Assembly (NCBI RefSeq): GCF_003586285.1
Contig: NZ_QUBR01000001.1
Coordinates: forward strand, 1-64,000
Direction: 5' to 3'
Origin: Aeromicrobium endophyticum
Lineage (GTDB): Bacteria; Actinomycetota; Actinomycetes; Propionibacteriales; Nocardioidaceae
Length of the DNA stretch: 64,000 nt
Of the stretch, positions 32,109-41,371 are shown piece by piece; the stretch's first letter is position 1, and every line of letters begins with the position of its first letter. Both the position numbers and the translations under genes were made by a program. The notes beneath the pieces were generated by a model that ran no database searches, was not told where the DNA came from, and saw only the letters and a list, made by a program, of their open reading frames with translations.

Positions 32109-33506
32109 TCAGGGGGCGCCGGAGGCGGGGCTGGGGGAGACCTTGCTGCCGTGGATGAGCGCGGCGGCGCACAGCGCGGCGACCACGAGCATGCCGATGC
32201 AGATCAGCGTGCCCGTGCGAAAACCGGGGCCGAAGACGTCCGGGTCGGCGAAGTCCTGGCCGGCGATGCCCGCGATCGGCGGGATCGCGGCCACGGCCAG
32301 CAACGAGGCCGTGCGGGCCACGGCGTTGTTGATGCCCGACGCGATGCCGGTCTGCTGCATCGGCGCGGCGGCCAGCACCGCGGTCGTCAGGGGCGCCACC
32401 AGCACCGTGATGCCGGCGCCGAACACGATCGAGGCCGGCAGCACGTCGGTCCAGAAGCTGGCACCCTCGCCGATCCGCAGCATCAGCAGCAGGCCCACCG
32501 CCGCGATCAGCGGACCGAACGTCATGGGCCAGCGGGGCCCGATGCGCGAGCCGAGCGCACCGGCCCACGACGAGAACAGCAGCATGATGACCGTCATGGG
32601 GACGCTGGCCAGCCCGGCCACCAGCGGCGAGAAGCCCGACACGTACTGCAGCTGCTGCACGAGCAGGAAGCCCGAGGCGGCGAGCGCGCCGTAGATCGCG
32701 AACGTGCAGATGTTCGCGGCCGTGAACACGCGATCAGCGAACAGACCGAGCGGCACGAGCGCGTGCGGCGTGACCTTCTGGTGCACGACTAACACGACCA
32801 TGAGCCCCACGCCGACCGTGCCCCAGAGCCAGGACTCGTCGACCAGCCCGTACGTCAGCGCGGCCAGCCCGACCGCCGTGAGGACCGCTCCCCCGTAGTC
32901 GATCGGGCCCGGTTCGCCCGTGGTCTCGGGCACGTGACGCACCGCCAGCCACACGACGGCGATCGCGAGGGGGACGTTGATCCAGAAGATGCCGCGCCAC
33001 CCGGTCGTGTCGACGAGCCATCCGCCGAGGAGGGGCGCGATCGCCGAGGTGACGCCCGACAGCCCCGACCACAGCCCGATCGCCGGTCCGCGGTCCTCCG
33101 CGGCGAACGACGCCGAGATGATCGCCAGGCTGCCGGGCGTGAGCAGCGCCGCGCCGACGCCCTGCATCCCACGGGCCGCGACCAACACCTCGATCGTCGG
33201 CGCCGCGGCGCACGCCACCGACGACACGGCGAAGAGCACGACGCCGGCCACGAAGACACGACGACGTCCGAGACGGTCGCCCAACGACCCGCCGACGAGG
33301 ATCAGCGCAGCCAGCGTCAGCGTGTAGCCGTTGACGATCCACTGCACGCCCGCCGCGCTGGCCTGCAGGTCGGACCTCATGGCCGGCAGCGCCAGCCCGA
33401 CGATCGAGCCGTCGAGGAAGGCCATGCCGGACCCGAGGATCATCGCGGCGAGCAGCCACCGCCCCTGCGCGGTCGCCAGCCGGATCGTGCCGGCGTCGGC
33501 GCTCAC
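32109..33506 (-). CDS. MFS transporter, DHA2 (EmrB/QacA-like) drug exporter
   Basis: A 465-residue major facilitator with about 14 helices. Motif A is GGSLGDRLGRRRVF, and motif C-like PLLGGWLVDTTGWRGIFWINVPLAI is characteristic of the DHA2 group. The N-terminal LGSGMAFLDGSIVGLALPAM has the membrane aspartate. It is a proton-driven exporter of hydrophobic compounds. The GTG start overlaps the amidohydrolase stop (GTGA), so both are co-translated. The substrate is unknown. Confidence 0.9.
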   Translation of the reverse strand: MSADAGTIRLATAQGRWLLAAMILGSGMAFLDGSIVGLALPAMRSDLQASAAGVQWIVNGYTLTLAALILVGGSLGDRLGRRRVFVAGVVLFAVSSVACAAAPTIEVLVAARGMQGVGAALLTPGSLAIISASFAAEDRGPAIGLWSGLSGVTSAIAPLLGGWLVDTTGWRGIFWINVPLAIAVVWLAVRHVPETTGEPGPIDYGGAVLTAVGLAALTYGLVDESWLWGTVGVGLMVVLVVHQKVTPHALVPLGLFADRVFTAANICTFAIYGALAASGFLLVQQLQYVSGFSPLVAGLASVPMTVIMLLFSSWAGALGSRIGPRWPMTFGPLIAAVGLLLMLRIGEGASFWTDVLPASIVFGAGITVLVAPLTTAVLAAAPMQQTGIASGINNAVARTASLLAVAAIPPIAGIAGQDFADPDVFGPGFRTGTLICIGMLVVAALCAAALIHGSKVSPSPASGAP

Positions 33507-34384
33507 GGAGCGACGCCGAACAGCCCGGCCCCGTTGCGCCACAGCACGCTGCGCATCCAGTCGTCGCCGAGGTCGAGCCGCTGCAGCACCTCGACCTGGT
33601 GGGCGTACGCGTACGGGATGTTCGGGAAGTCGGTGCCGAACAGCACGCGGTCCTGCAGCTGCGCCAGCCGTGCCGGGACGCCGTCGGGCACCGGCTGCTG
33701 CCAGAAGTCGACGAACGCCATGGTCGTGTCGAGGCGGACGTTCGGGTACCGCTCGGCCAGGTCGAGGAACTCGTCGATCTCGGGCATGCCGAGGTGGGCG
33801 ATCACCAGGGCCAGGTCGGGATGCCTCGCCAGGACGTCGGCGACGCCGGCCGGGCCGGTGTGGTGGCCCGGTGCCGGGCCGGACCCGGCGTGCAGGACGA
33901 TCGGCGTGCCGCTGTCGGCCAGCGTGCCCCACACCGGCTCGAGCAACGGGTCGTTGGGGGCGAAGTCGCCCACCTGCACGTGCACCTTGAACACCTCGAC
34001 GCCGCGGTCGAGCAGCTCGGGCACGTACGTGGCGGCCTCCGGCTCGGGGTAGAACGTCGCCGACCGCAGCACGCCCGGGGTGCGGTCGGCGAAGGCCAGC
34101 GTCCAGTCGTTCATGAAGCCGGCGACGCCCGGACGGTGCGCGTACGACAGTGCCGAGAACGCCTGGACGCCCATCGAGCGCAGGTGGGCGACGCGATCGT
34201 CGTCGCTCCAGCGGTAGGTGATCGGCCACGGCCGTCCGAGCAGGGGCCCGGCGGCGTCGAAGTAGGCCCACACCTTCTGCATGAGCTGGGGCGCCATGAA
34301 GTGCGTGTGCACGTCGACGAGGCCGGGGATGCCGAGCTCGGTGGTCAAGCCCGGCAGGTCGGCGTCCTGCAACCCCCCGCTCAC
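33503..34384 (-). CDS. Amidohydrolase family protein (metal-dependent TIM-barrel)
   Basis: A 293-residue amidohydrolase_2-type enzyme. Metal ligand motif VDVHTHF (H25 and H27), FKVHVQVGDF, a central VLHAGSGPAPGHH, LVIAHLGMPEIDEF and the distal aspartate in VLFGTDFPNIPY are all in place. Such enzymes hydrolyse or decarboxylate ring and amide substrates. GTG start. It is coupled to the exporter downstream, which suggests removal of a xenobiotic or metabolite. Confidence 0.87.
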   Translation of the reverse strand: MSGGLQDADLPGLTTELGIPGLVDVHTHFMAPQLMQKVWAYFDAAGPLLGRPWPITYRWSDDDRVAHLRSMGVQAFSALSYAHRPGVAGFMNDWTLAFADRTPGVLRSATFYPEPEAATYVPELLDRGVEVFKVHVQVGDFAPNDPLLEPVWGTLADSGTPIVLHAGSGPAPGHHTGPAGVADVLARHPDLALVIAHLGMPEIDEFLDLAERYPNVRLDTTMAFVDFWQQPVPDGVPARLAQLQDRVLFGTDFPNIPYAYAHQVEVLQRLDLGDDWMRSVLWRNGAGLFGVAP

Positions 34385-34400
34385 GGGTGGCGGGGCGCCA

Positions 34401-34877
34401 CTAGTGGATGCCCTTGAGCCGCCGCCCGAGGTCGCGCTCGGCCTCGCGGGTCGCAGTGCGCTCGGCGATCGCGTGGCGCTTGTCGTACGTCTTCTTGCCG
34501 CGTGCCAGGGCGATCTCGACCTTGGCCCGGCCGTCCTTGAAGTACAGCGAGAGCGGGACGATCGTCAGGCCCTTCTCGGTGGTGCGCCGCTCGATGCGGT
34601 CGATCTCCGAGCGGTTGAGCAGCAGCTTGCGCCGGCGTCGGGTCTCGTGGTTGGTCCACGTGCCCTGCGTGTACTCGGGGATGTGGACGCCCAGCAGCCA
34701 GGCCTCGCCGCGCTCGATCTCGCCGAATCCGTCGACGAGGGATGCGCGTCCCGCACGCAACGACTTCACCTCGGTGCCGGTCAAGACCATGCCGGCCTCG
34801 AACGTGTCCTCGATGTGATAGTCGTGGCGCGCCTTCTTGTTCTGCGCTACGAGCTTGCGCCCGGTCTCCTTGGCCAC
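34401..34877 (-). CDS. smpB: SsrA-binding protein SmpB
   Basis: A 158-residue partner of tmRNA in trans-translation. [57 protein letters not shown] and the basic C-terminal [30 protein letters not shown] are diagnostic. GTG start with CACAAT 6 bases upstream. The two-gene amidohydrolase/MFS unit separates it from ssrA. Confidence 0.97.
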   Translation of the reverse strand: MAKETGRKLVAQNKKARHDYHIEDTFEAGMVLTGTEVKSLRAGRASLVDGFGEIERGEAWLLGVHIPEYTQGTWTNHETRRRRKLLLNRSEIDRIERRTTEKGLTIVPLSLYFKDGRAKVEIALARGKKTYDKRHAIAERTATREAERDLGRRLKGIH

Positions 34878-34910
34878 CGACCTATTGTGTCACGCCTCGC
34901 CCAGGTCGGG

Positions 34911-35393
34911 TCACGCCTGCGGATGACGCACCGCGGCCACGACCACCGGGTCGGCACACCCACGCGCGAAGCCGGCGATGCGCCGGTCGATGTCGCGGCG
35001 CAGGACGACCGCGCCGATGCGCTCGGCGAGCGGGGCCAGCCACGCCGGCCGGCACCGGAAGCTGTAGCGCCAGGTGGCCCGGCACCGTCCTCCCGGCTCG
35101 GGCGCGAACCGCCAGCCGCCCGCGAACGAGGCGAAGAACCACGGCCCCTCGGTCATCTTCATGCCGACGTTGGTCGGCGGGTTGAACGAGACGTACTCGC
35201 TGACCATCCGCAGCCGCGAGCGGTGACGCGTCTCGGTGCGGACAGCCTTGCCCGGCGACGAAGCACCGTCGAGGAAGTGCTGCTCGTGGATGAACGGGTC
35301 CCACCGCAGCCGCGTCTCGCCCGACGTCTGCGACACGGCGAAGGCCGTCGCCGGGTCGACGTCGACCACGACGCTCGACTCGACGCGTGTCAC
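34911..35393 (-). CDS. SRPBCC-family lipid/polyketide-binding-fold protein
   Basis: A 160-residue START/Bet v1-fold protein. It starts VESSVVVDVDPATAFAVSQTSGETRLRWDPFI, with the typical TRHRSRLRMVSEYVSFNPPTNVGMKMTEGPWFF and WRYSFRCRPAWLAPLAE. It has a hydrophobic ligand cavity; the ligand is unknown. GTG start, 4 bases after the M23 stop codon, so it probably belongs to the ftsE-ftsX-M23 transcript. Confidence 0.8.
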   Translation of the reverse strand: MTRVESSVVVDVDPATAFAVSQTSGETRLRWDPFIHEQHFLDGASSPGKAVRTETRHRSRLRMVSEYVSFNPPTNVGMKMTEGPWFFASFAGGWRFAPEPGGRCRATWRYSFRCRPAWLAPLAERIGAVVLRRDIDRRIAGFARGCADPVVVAAVRHPQA

Positions 35394-35397
35394 GGCG

Positions 35398-36720
35398 TCA
35401 CAGCCAGCCGGCGGGGTTCACCGTCGAGCCGTTGGTCAGCACCATGAAGTGCAGGTGGCAGCCGGTCGAGTAGCCGGTCGTGCCGGAGTAGCCGATGACC
35501 TGGCCGCGCTGCACCTTGGCGCCGGCCTTCAGGGCGAAGCGCGAGAGGTGGTTGTACGTCGTGACGACGCTGACGCCCCGCTTGACGCCGTTGTTGAGGA
35601 TGATGCGGTTGCCGTAGGCGCCGTTGAAGTACTGCTGCAGGATCGTGCCGGTGGCGGCGGCCCGGACGGGGGTGCCGCACGGCACGCCGAAGTCCATGCC
35701 GTCGTGCAGCTTGTAGACGCCCGTGATGGGGTGCACCCGCATGCCGTACGGCGACGTGATGGGACCCGACACCGGACGCGACAACGTGCCGCCGCTGTCG
35801 CCGGTGGCAGGCGGCTCCGGATCGTCGTCCTGCCCGCCGCCGCCCGCCGCCTTGCGGGCGGCCTCGCGCGCCGCGCGCTCGCGCTCCTTGCGCAGCTCTT
35901 CGGCGACGACCTTCTGCAGCTCGGTCTCGAGGCGGTTCGACTCGGCCTGGAACTCCTGCAGCAGCCGCTCGTCCTCGGCCCTGGCGGTGGCGGCGGTGTC
36001 GGCCGCACCCTGACGTGCCGTCACGAGGTTGGCGACCACGGCGGTCTGCTGCTCGGCGGCGACCTCGAGCTGCTTCTTCTCGACCAGGTTGGCCGCGGCC
36101 TCGGCGCGCTGCACCTTGACCTTGTCGCGCAGCTTCTGCACCTTCTGGCGCTTGAGCTTGAGGATGACCCGGGAGGCCTCGAGCCGCTGCATCGTGGCGA
36201 CCTGGTCGTCGCTCACGGCGCCGTTGAGGCTGACCTTCTCGCCGTACGCGGCGGGGTCCTCGCCCTGCAGCAGCCCGCTGACGGCCCGCAGCCCGCGGTC
36301 TCCCTCGAGGTAGTCCTGCACCGCGAACTCCTCGACCGACTTCTCGGACGAGACGAGCTGCTCCTCACCCTTGGCCAGCTGCTTGCGCGCGGATCTCAGG
36401 TCGGACTGACTCTTCTCCAGCTTGCCCTGCATCTCGGCGTCGAAGGCCTCGGCCACGACGACCTTGCCCCGCGTCTGGTCGAGCGTCGTCTGGGCGGCAC
36501 CCAGCTTGGCCTCGGCCTCCTTGAGGGCGGCCGCGGCGTCGGCGAACTGCTTGGTCGAGGCGTCGAGGTCCTTCTGCGCGTCGCGGGCCCGACTGTTCGC
36601 CTCCTTCTTCTGCTGCTCGAGGTCGTGCTTCTTGTCGGCGAACGACGGAGCCGTCAGGCCGGCGACGAGCGCGGCCGACAGCAGCGCAGCGGTGAGCGCA
36701 GTGCGGGGAAGGGAAAACAT
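35398..36720 (-). CDS. M23 peptidase with coiled coils, EnvC-like FtsEX partner
   Basis: A 440-residue secreted endopeptidase. The signal peptide (TALTAALLSAALVAGLTAPSFA) is followed by about 270 residues of coiled coil (DKKHDLEQQKKEANSRARDAQ onward, two segments) and a C-terminal LytM domain. Zinc ligands H and D in KLHDGMDFG and H-L-H in CHLHFMV are present, so it should be active, unlike degenerate EnvC/LytM factors. Coiled-coil M23 proteins after ftsEX are activated by FtsX to cut septal peptidoglycan. It lies 108 bases after ftsX. Confidence 0.9.
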   Translation of the reverse strand: MFSLPRTALTAALLSAALVAGLTAPSFADKKHDLEQQKKEANSRARDAQKDLDASTKQFADAAAALKEAEAKLGAAQTTLDQTRGKVVVAEAFDAEMQGKLEKSQSDLRSARKQLAKGEEQLVSSEKSVEEFAVQDYLEGDRGLRAVSGLLQGEDPAAYGEKVSLNGAVSDDQVATMQRLEASRVILKLKRQKVQKLRDKVKVQRAEAAANLVEKKQLEVAAEQQTAVVANLVTARQGAADTAATARAEDERLLQEFQAESNRLETELQKVVAEELRKERERAAREAARKAAGGGGQDDDPEPPATGDSGGTLSRPVSGPITSPYGMRVHPITGVYKLHDGMDFGVPCGTPVRAAATGTILQQYFNGAYGNRIILNNGVKRGVSVVTTYNHLSRFALKAGAKVQRGQVIGYSGTTGYSTGCHLHFMVLTNGSTVNPAGWL

Positions 36721-36828
36721 GACCTCGACCTTGGGGGAAGGATCCCCGGGCGGACCCGGAGAACATGTCGATGAGCGTGCCGTGACGTGTGCGATGAAAG
36801 TATCAAGCCTGACTTTAGGCTACGAACG

Positions 36829-37743
36829 TCACACGTCCAGGTATTTGCGGGTCAGGAAGAGTGTCGGCACCAGTGCCAGCACCAGCGCGAGGGCCGTCGT
36901 CATGCCCACGACCTGCACCGCGTCGCCCCAGCCGACCCACGTCGTGATCTTGCCGAGGGTGTCGCGCAGGTAGCCGTAGACGACGAAGTGGACGAAGGCC
37001 GCGAGCCCTCCCGCGGCCAGGGCCGCCGAGATCAGCGCCGCGATCATCGACTCGAGGATGAACGGCAGCTGGATGTGCCAGCTCGACGCGCCGACCAGCC
37101 GCATGATGCCGATCTCGCGTCGCCGGGCGTACGCCGTCATGCGGATCGTGTTGGACACCTGCAGCACCGCGGCGAAGATCAGCAGCGCCGAGATGGCCAG
37201 CGCCCCGTTGCGCAGCTTGTCGAGCGCCGAGAACAGCGGGCCCAGCAGCTCCTTGAGCGAGCTGACGTTGCCGACGCCGTCCATGCCGGAGACCTGGCTG
37301 ACGACAGCGTCGTACTTCTGCGGGTCCTTGAGCGTCACGAAGTACGAGACGGGGAACGAGTCGGGGCTCAACGTCTCGAGCTGCTTGCGTCCGGTCTCGG
37401 ACTGCCCGAACAGCACCCGCGCCTGGTCGTAGTTCTGCTGGGGCGTGCGGACGTCAAACGACTTGACCTGCGCATTGCCCCGCAGGGCCTCCTGCACGGC
37501 CGTCTGCTGGTCGTCGGTCGCGACACCGCCGATGCACGTCGGCGCCAGGGAGTTCTTGGTGCAGAGGTTGACCTGCAGCTGCAGCTTGTCGCCGAAGTAC
37601 TTCTCGGTGCGCTGAGACTGGGCCAGGATCAGCAGACCCAGCGCGGCCAGCAGCAGCGACACCGTCATCGTGACGATGAGGGAGATGGTCATGGACTTGT
37701 TGCGAGACAGGCTCTGGCCCAGCTCGCTGAGAGTGCTACGCAT
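36829..37743 (-). CDS. ftsX: Cell division protein FtsX
   Basis: A 304-residue permease-like protein. A cytoplasmic N-terminus (STLSELGQSLSRNKSMTISL) leads into helix 1 (IVTMTVSLLLAALGLLILA). A roughly 150-residue extracellular loop with two cysteines follows, then three C-terminal helices, and the end LVPTLFLTRKYLDV. With FtsE it relays ATP hydrolysis to wall hydrolases. It lies 18 bases after ftsE. Confidence 0.95.
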   Translation of the reverse strand: MRSTLSELGQSLSRNKSMTISLIVTMTVSLLLAALGLLILAQSQRTEKYFGDKLQLQVNLCTKNSLAPTCIGGVATDDQQTAVQEALRGNAQVKSFDVRTPQQNYDQARVLFGQSETGRKQLETLSPDSFPVSYFVTLKDPQKYDAVVSQVSGMDGVGNVSSLKELLGPLFSALDKLRNGALAISALLIFAAVLQVSNTIRMTAYARRREIGIMRLVGASSWHIQLPFILESMIAALISAALAAGGLAAFVHFVVYGYLRDTLGKITTWVGWGDAVQVVGMTTALALVLALVPTLFLTRKYLDV

Positions 37744-37761
37744 GTGGTCCTCTTCGCCGAG

Positions 37762-38451
37762 TCAGTTCTGGTAGCCGTAGATGCCACGGGCCTCGTCGCG
37801 GACGATGAGCCCCGACTCGAGCTCGATGACGCGCTTGCGCATCTGGTCGACGATCGACGAGTCGTGGGTGGCCATGACGACGGTGGTGTCGGTGCGGTTG
37901 ATGCGGTCGAGCAGCTTCATGATGCCGACGCTGGTGGTGGGGTCGAGGTTTCCGGTGGGCTCGTCCGCGATCAGGATCATCGGACGGTTGACGAACGCGC
38001 GAGCGACCGCGACACGCTGCTGCTCGCCGCCCGACAGCTCGTCGGGCATGCGGTGCCCCTTGCCCTCGAGGCCCACCATCTCGAGCGTCTCGGGCACGAG
38101 GGTGTTGATCTCGGCGCGCGACTTGCCGATGACCTGCAGCGCGAAGGCCACGTTCTCGGTGACGGTCTTGTTGGGCAGCAGCCGGAAGTCCTGGAAGACC
38201 GTGCCGACCTGACGGCGCAGCTTGGGCACCTTCCAGCTCGACAGCTTGTTGATCTCCTTGCCGGCGACGTAGACGCGGCCGCTGGTGGGCCGGGCCTCGC
38301 GCAGGATCAGCCGCAGGAAGGTCGACTTGCCGGAGCCGGAGGCGCCGACGAGGAAGACGAACTCGCCCTTCTCGATCTCGAGGTCGACGCCGTCGAGCGC
38401 GGCACGCTTCTGGCCGGGATAGGTCTTGGTGACCTTGTCGAATCGAATCAC
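37762..38451 (-). CDS. ftsE: Cell division ATP-binding protein FtsE
   Basis: A 229-residue ABC ATPase. It starts [35 protein letters not shown], with Walker [11 protein letters not shown]-loop VFQDFRLLP, signature [14 protein letters not shown], Walker [14 protein letters not shown], and [10 protein letters not shown]. The GTG at 38451 has TACAGT (38458-38463, minus strand) 6 bases upstream, a leaderless promoter that also supports this start over longer frames. It is the first gene of the ftsE-ftsX-M23-SRPBCC run. Confidence 0.95.
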   Translation of the reverse strand: MIRFDKVTKTYPGQKRAALDGVDLEIEKGEFVFLVGASGSGKSTFLRLILREARPTSGRVYVAGKEINKLSSWKVPKLRRQVGTVFQDFRLLPNKTVTENVAFALQVIGKSRAEINTLVPETLEMVGLEGKGHRMPDELSGGEQQRVAVARAFVNRPMILIADEPTGNLDPTTSVGIMKLLDRINRTDTTVVMATHDSSIVDQMRKRVIELESGLIVRDEARGIYGYQN

Positions 38452-38511
38452 TGAGCCACTGTAGGCAGCCGATCCCCGCTGAGGTGGGACGTCGAGCCCC
38501 AACCGGGATGT

Positions 38512-39717
38512 CTAGGCCGTGCGCTGCGCCACGTACGCGTCGACCGCACGCGGCGACAGCACGGCGTCGATCACCATGGCGCTGGCCCCCAGGATGCCGC
38601 CCTGGGTGCCGGCCGCGGTGCTGACGATGCGCAGGTCGTGCGTCGCCAGCGGCAGCGAGCGCTGGTAGACGACCTCGCGCACACCGGCCAACAGGTACTC
38701 CCCCGCCTCGGACAGCTTGCCCCCGATGACGATGACCGACGGGTTGAGCAGGTTGACGCACGTGGCGAGCACGGTGCCGAGGTCGCGTCCCGCCTCGCGC
38801 ACGGCCTGCAGCGCCGCGATCTCGCCGGCCGCCACCGCGTCGACGATGCCCTGCGAACCCTCGACGTCGAGGCCGCCGGCGCGCAGCTTGGCCGCGATGG
38901 CGGGTCCGGCCGCCACGGCCTCGAGGCAGCCGACGTTGCCGCAGCGGCAGACGACGTCGTCGGGCGCGCCCGCGACCTGGACGTGCCCGAGGTCTCCGGC
39001 CGACCCGAGCGCGCCGCGCAGCAGACGTCCGTCGGCGACGATGCCGGCCCCGATGCCGGTGGCGACCTTGACCAGCAGCAGGTGGCGCGACGACTCCCAC
39101 GACGTGACGTACTCGCCGAGGGCCATCAGGTTGACGTCGTTGTCGACGAGCACCGGCCCCGGGAAGTGGCGGTTCAGGTGCGCGGGGATGTCGACGTCGT
39201 GCCAGCCGGGCATGATCGGCGGATTGGCCGGACGCCCCGTGGCGTGCTCGACCGGGCCGGGAACCCCGATACCGACGCCGGCGACCTCGTCGATCGACCG
39301 GTCGTGCTCGCCGAGCAGATCGACGCCGATCGCGGCGACGCGGTCGAGGACCGTGACGGGACCGTCGGCGATGTCGCTGTCGACGGTGCGCTGGCCCAGC
39401 ACCTCGCCCGACATGTCGGTGATGGCGACCGTCGCGTGCGACGCCCCGAGGTCGATGGCCAGCACGACCCGGTCGTGGGGGTTGATGGCGAAGCGCGTGG
39501 GAGGGCGCCCACCGGTGGAGGCGGCCTCGCCCACCGGCTGGAGCAGCCCCGACAGCAGCAGGGCGTCGACCCGGGCCGTGATGGTCGATCGGGCCAACGA
39601 CGACAGCTGCGCCAGCTCGCCGCGGGTGCGGGGCCGGCCGTCGCGCATCAGCTGGAAGAGGTCGCCGGTGCCGACGAGGGTCGGCGGCAGCCCGACGGAC
39701 ACAGCAGTCATGGCCAT
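38512..39717 (-). CDS. ROK-family transcriptional repressor
   Basis: A 401-residue regulator. The N-terminal winged helix (LFQLMRDGRPRTRGELAQLSSLARSTITARVDALLLSGLL, about 20-60) precedes the ROK sugar-kinase-like domain: LAIDLGASHATVAITDMSG, GVGIGVPGPVEH, and the zinc motif CRCGNVGCLEAVAAG. It is divergent from a ribose-type ABC operon, with a dyad between them, and is its likely sugar-responsive repressor. A start two codons later is possible. Confidence 0.9.
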   Translation of the reverse strand: MAMTAVSVGLPPTLVGTGDLFQLMRDGRPRTRGELAQLSSLARSTITARVDALLLSGLLQPVGEAASTGGRPPTRFAINPHDRVVLAIDLGASHATVAITDMSGEVLGQRTVDSDIADGPVTVLDRVAAIGVDLLGEHDRSIDEVAGVGIGVPGPVEHATGRPANPPIMPGWHDVDIPAHLNRHFPGPVLVDNDVNLMALGEYVTSWESSRHLLLVKVATGIGAGIVADGRLLRGALGSAGDLGHVQVAGAPDDVVCRCGNVGCLEAVAAGPAIAAKLRAGGLDVEGSQGIVDAVAAGEIAALQAVREAGRDLGTVLATCVNLLNPSVIVIGGKLSEAGEYLLAGVREVVYQRSLPLATHDLRIVSTAAGTQGGILGASAMVIDAVLSPRAVDAYVAQRTA

Positions 39718-39754
39718 GAGTTAACCAGACCCCCTTTCGACGCGCTGGCTTTCC

Positions 39755-39813
39755 AAGTATGTCGGCGAACATCTGACTTTTGCTTGACGGCCGACAGAAC
39801 GTGTGACTAGTGT
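39755..39813 (+). promoter_or_regulatory. Promoter and probable ROK operator of the sugar ABC operon
   Basis: TTGACG (39784-39789) and TAGTGT (39808-39813) are spaced by 18 bases, with 7 more to the first ATG, so the message is leaderless. Upstream, ATGT and ACAT (39759-39772) lie in a longer imperfect dyad, AAGTATGT to ACATCTGACTT (39755-39779), a candidate repressor site. Confidence 0.6.
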
Positions 39814-39820
39814 CACGGCC

Positions 39821-41371
39821 ATGTCACACCCCTCCGCCCCGCTGCTCGAGATGCGCGGCATCGTCAAGAAGTTCCCCGGCGTCCGCGCCCTCGACGGCGT
39901 CGACCTCGTCGTGCGCGCCGGCGAGGTCCACTGCCTGCTCGGCCAGAACGGCGCCGGCAAGTCCACGCTCATCAAGGTCCTGGCCGGCGCCCACGGCGTC
40001 GACGAGGGCACGATCCTGTGGGAGGGCGAGCCCGTGTCGTTCGCGAACCCGCAGGCCGCCCTCGCCACCGGCATCGCCACGATCTACCAAGAGCTCGACC
40101 TCGTCGACGGGCTCAGCGTCGCCGACAACATCTACCTCGGCCACGAGAGCGCCCGCGGCGGCATCACCCGCGACGCCACGATGAACCGCAAGGCCCGCGA
40201 GCTGCTCGCCCGCCTCGGCCACTCCGAGATCCGGCCGACCCGCGAGGTCGGCAGCCTGTCGGCCGCCGGCAAGCAGATCGTGTCGATGGCCCGCGCGCTG
40301 TCGCGCGACGCACGCATCATCGTGATGGACGAGCCGTCCGCCGTGCTCGACCCCGACGAGGTCGACGGCCTCTTCCGGGTCGTCGACGACCTGCGCGCGT
40401 CCGGCACCGCCGTCATCTACATCTCGCACCGCCTCGACGAGATCCGCCGCATCGGCGACCGCCTCACCGTGCTCAAGGACGGCGCGACGGTCGCGGGCGA
40501 CCTCTCGGCCAAGGACACCCCGACGGCCGAGCTCATCACCCTGATGACCGGACGCACCGTGTCGTCGGTCTACCCCCGCCGCACCATCCCCCTGCCCGCC
40601 ACGGCGCCCGTGCTGTCGGTCGACGGGCTCGCCCGCGTCGGCGAGTTCTCCGACATCTCCTTCGACCTGCGCCCCGGCGAGATCATCGGCCTGGCCGGTC
40701 TCGTCGGCGCCGGACGCAGCGAGATCGTCGAGACGATCTACGGCGCCCGCCGCGCCTCGGCCGGCAGCGTCACGGTCGACGGCAGGGCGCTGCGCAACGG
40801 ATCGGTCGACACCGCCGTGCGCGCCGGCCTGGGGCTGTGCCCCGAGGAGCGCAAGTCGCAGGGCCTGATCCTCGACGACGCCGTCTACCGCAACGTGTCG
40901 CTGGCCAGCATCTCCCGGTTCTCCCGGTTCGGCGTGTCCACCGACGACGCCGAGAAGCAGGCCGCCCACGAGGCGGCCCGCTCCGTCGACATCCGGCCCG
41001 ACGCCCCCGAACGGATCATCCGCACACTCTCGGGCGGCAACCAGCAGAAGGCCGTCCTGGCCCGCTGGCTGCTGCGGTCGTGCAAGGTGCTCCTGCTCGA
41101 CGAGCCGACCCGCGGCGTCGACGTCGGCGCACGCGCCGAGATCTACGCCCTGATCCGCCAGCTCGCCGACTCCGGCGTGGCGCTGCTGGTGGTCTCCAGC
41201 GACATCGACGAGGTGCTCGGCCTGTCCGACCGCATCCTCGTGATCGCCGACGGCGCGGTCGTCCACGACGGCCCCAGCGAGGCCATCGACGCCGGCGGCG
41301 TCCTCGACCGCATCATCGCCTCCCACGAACACACCGCATCCCCCACCGAGCAGAAGGGTGAAGTCGCGTGA
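39821..41371 (+). CDS. Sugar ABC transporter ATP-binding protein (RbsA/MglA type)
   Basis: A 516-residue duplicated ATPase. The first half has Walker A GQNGAGKST and Walker B IIVMDEPSAVLDPDE; the first signature is degenerate (SLSAAGKQIVSMA), as usual in this family. The second half has GLVGAGRSEIVE in the Walker A position, signature LSGGNQQKAVLARWL and Walker B VLLLDEPTRGVDVG. It energises uptake of a monosaccharide or cyclitol. It overlaps the permease by 4 bases. The substrate is not shown by sequence. Confidence 0.93.
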   Translation: MSHPSAPLLEMRGIVKKFPGVRALDGVDLVVRAGEVHCLLGQNGAGKSTLIKVLAGAHGVDEGTILWEGEPVSFANPQAALATGIATIYQELDLVDGLSVADNIYLGHESARGGITRDATMNRKARELLARLGHSEIRPTREVGSLSAAGKQIVSMARALSRDARIIVMDEPSAVLDPDEVDGLFRVVDDLRASGTAVIYISHRLDEIRRIGDRLTVLKDGATVAGDLSAKDTPTAELITLMTGRTVSSVYPRRTIPLPATAPVLSVDGLARVGEFSDISFDLRPGEIIGLAGLVGAGRSEIVETIYGARRASAGSVTVDGRALRNGSVDTAVRAGLGLCPEERKSQGLILDDAVYRNVSLASISRFSRFGVSTDDAEKQAAHEAARSVDIRPDAPERIIRTLSGGNQQKAVLARWLLRSCKVLLLDEPTRGVDVGARAEIYALIRQLADSGVALLVVSSDIDEVLGLSDRILVIADGAVVHDGPSEAIDAGGVLDRIIASHEHTASPTEQKGEVA

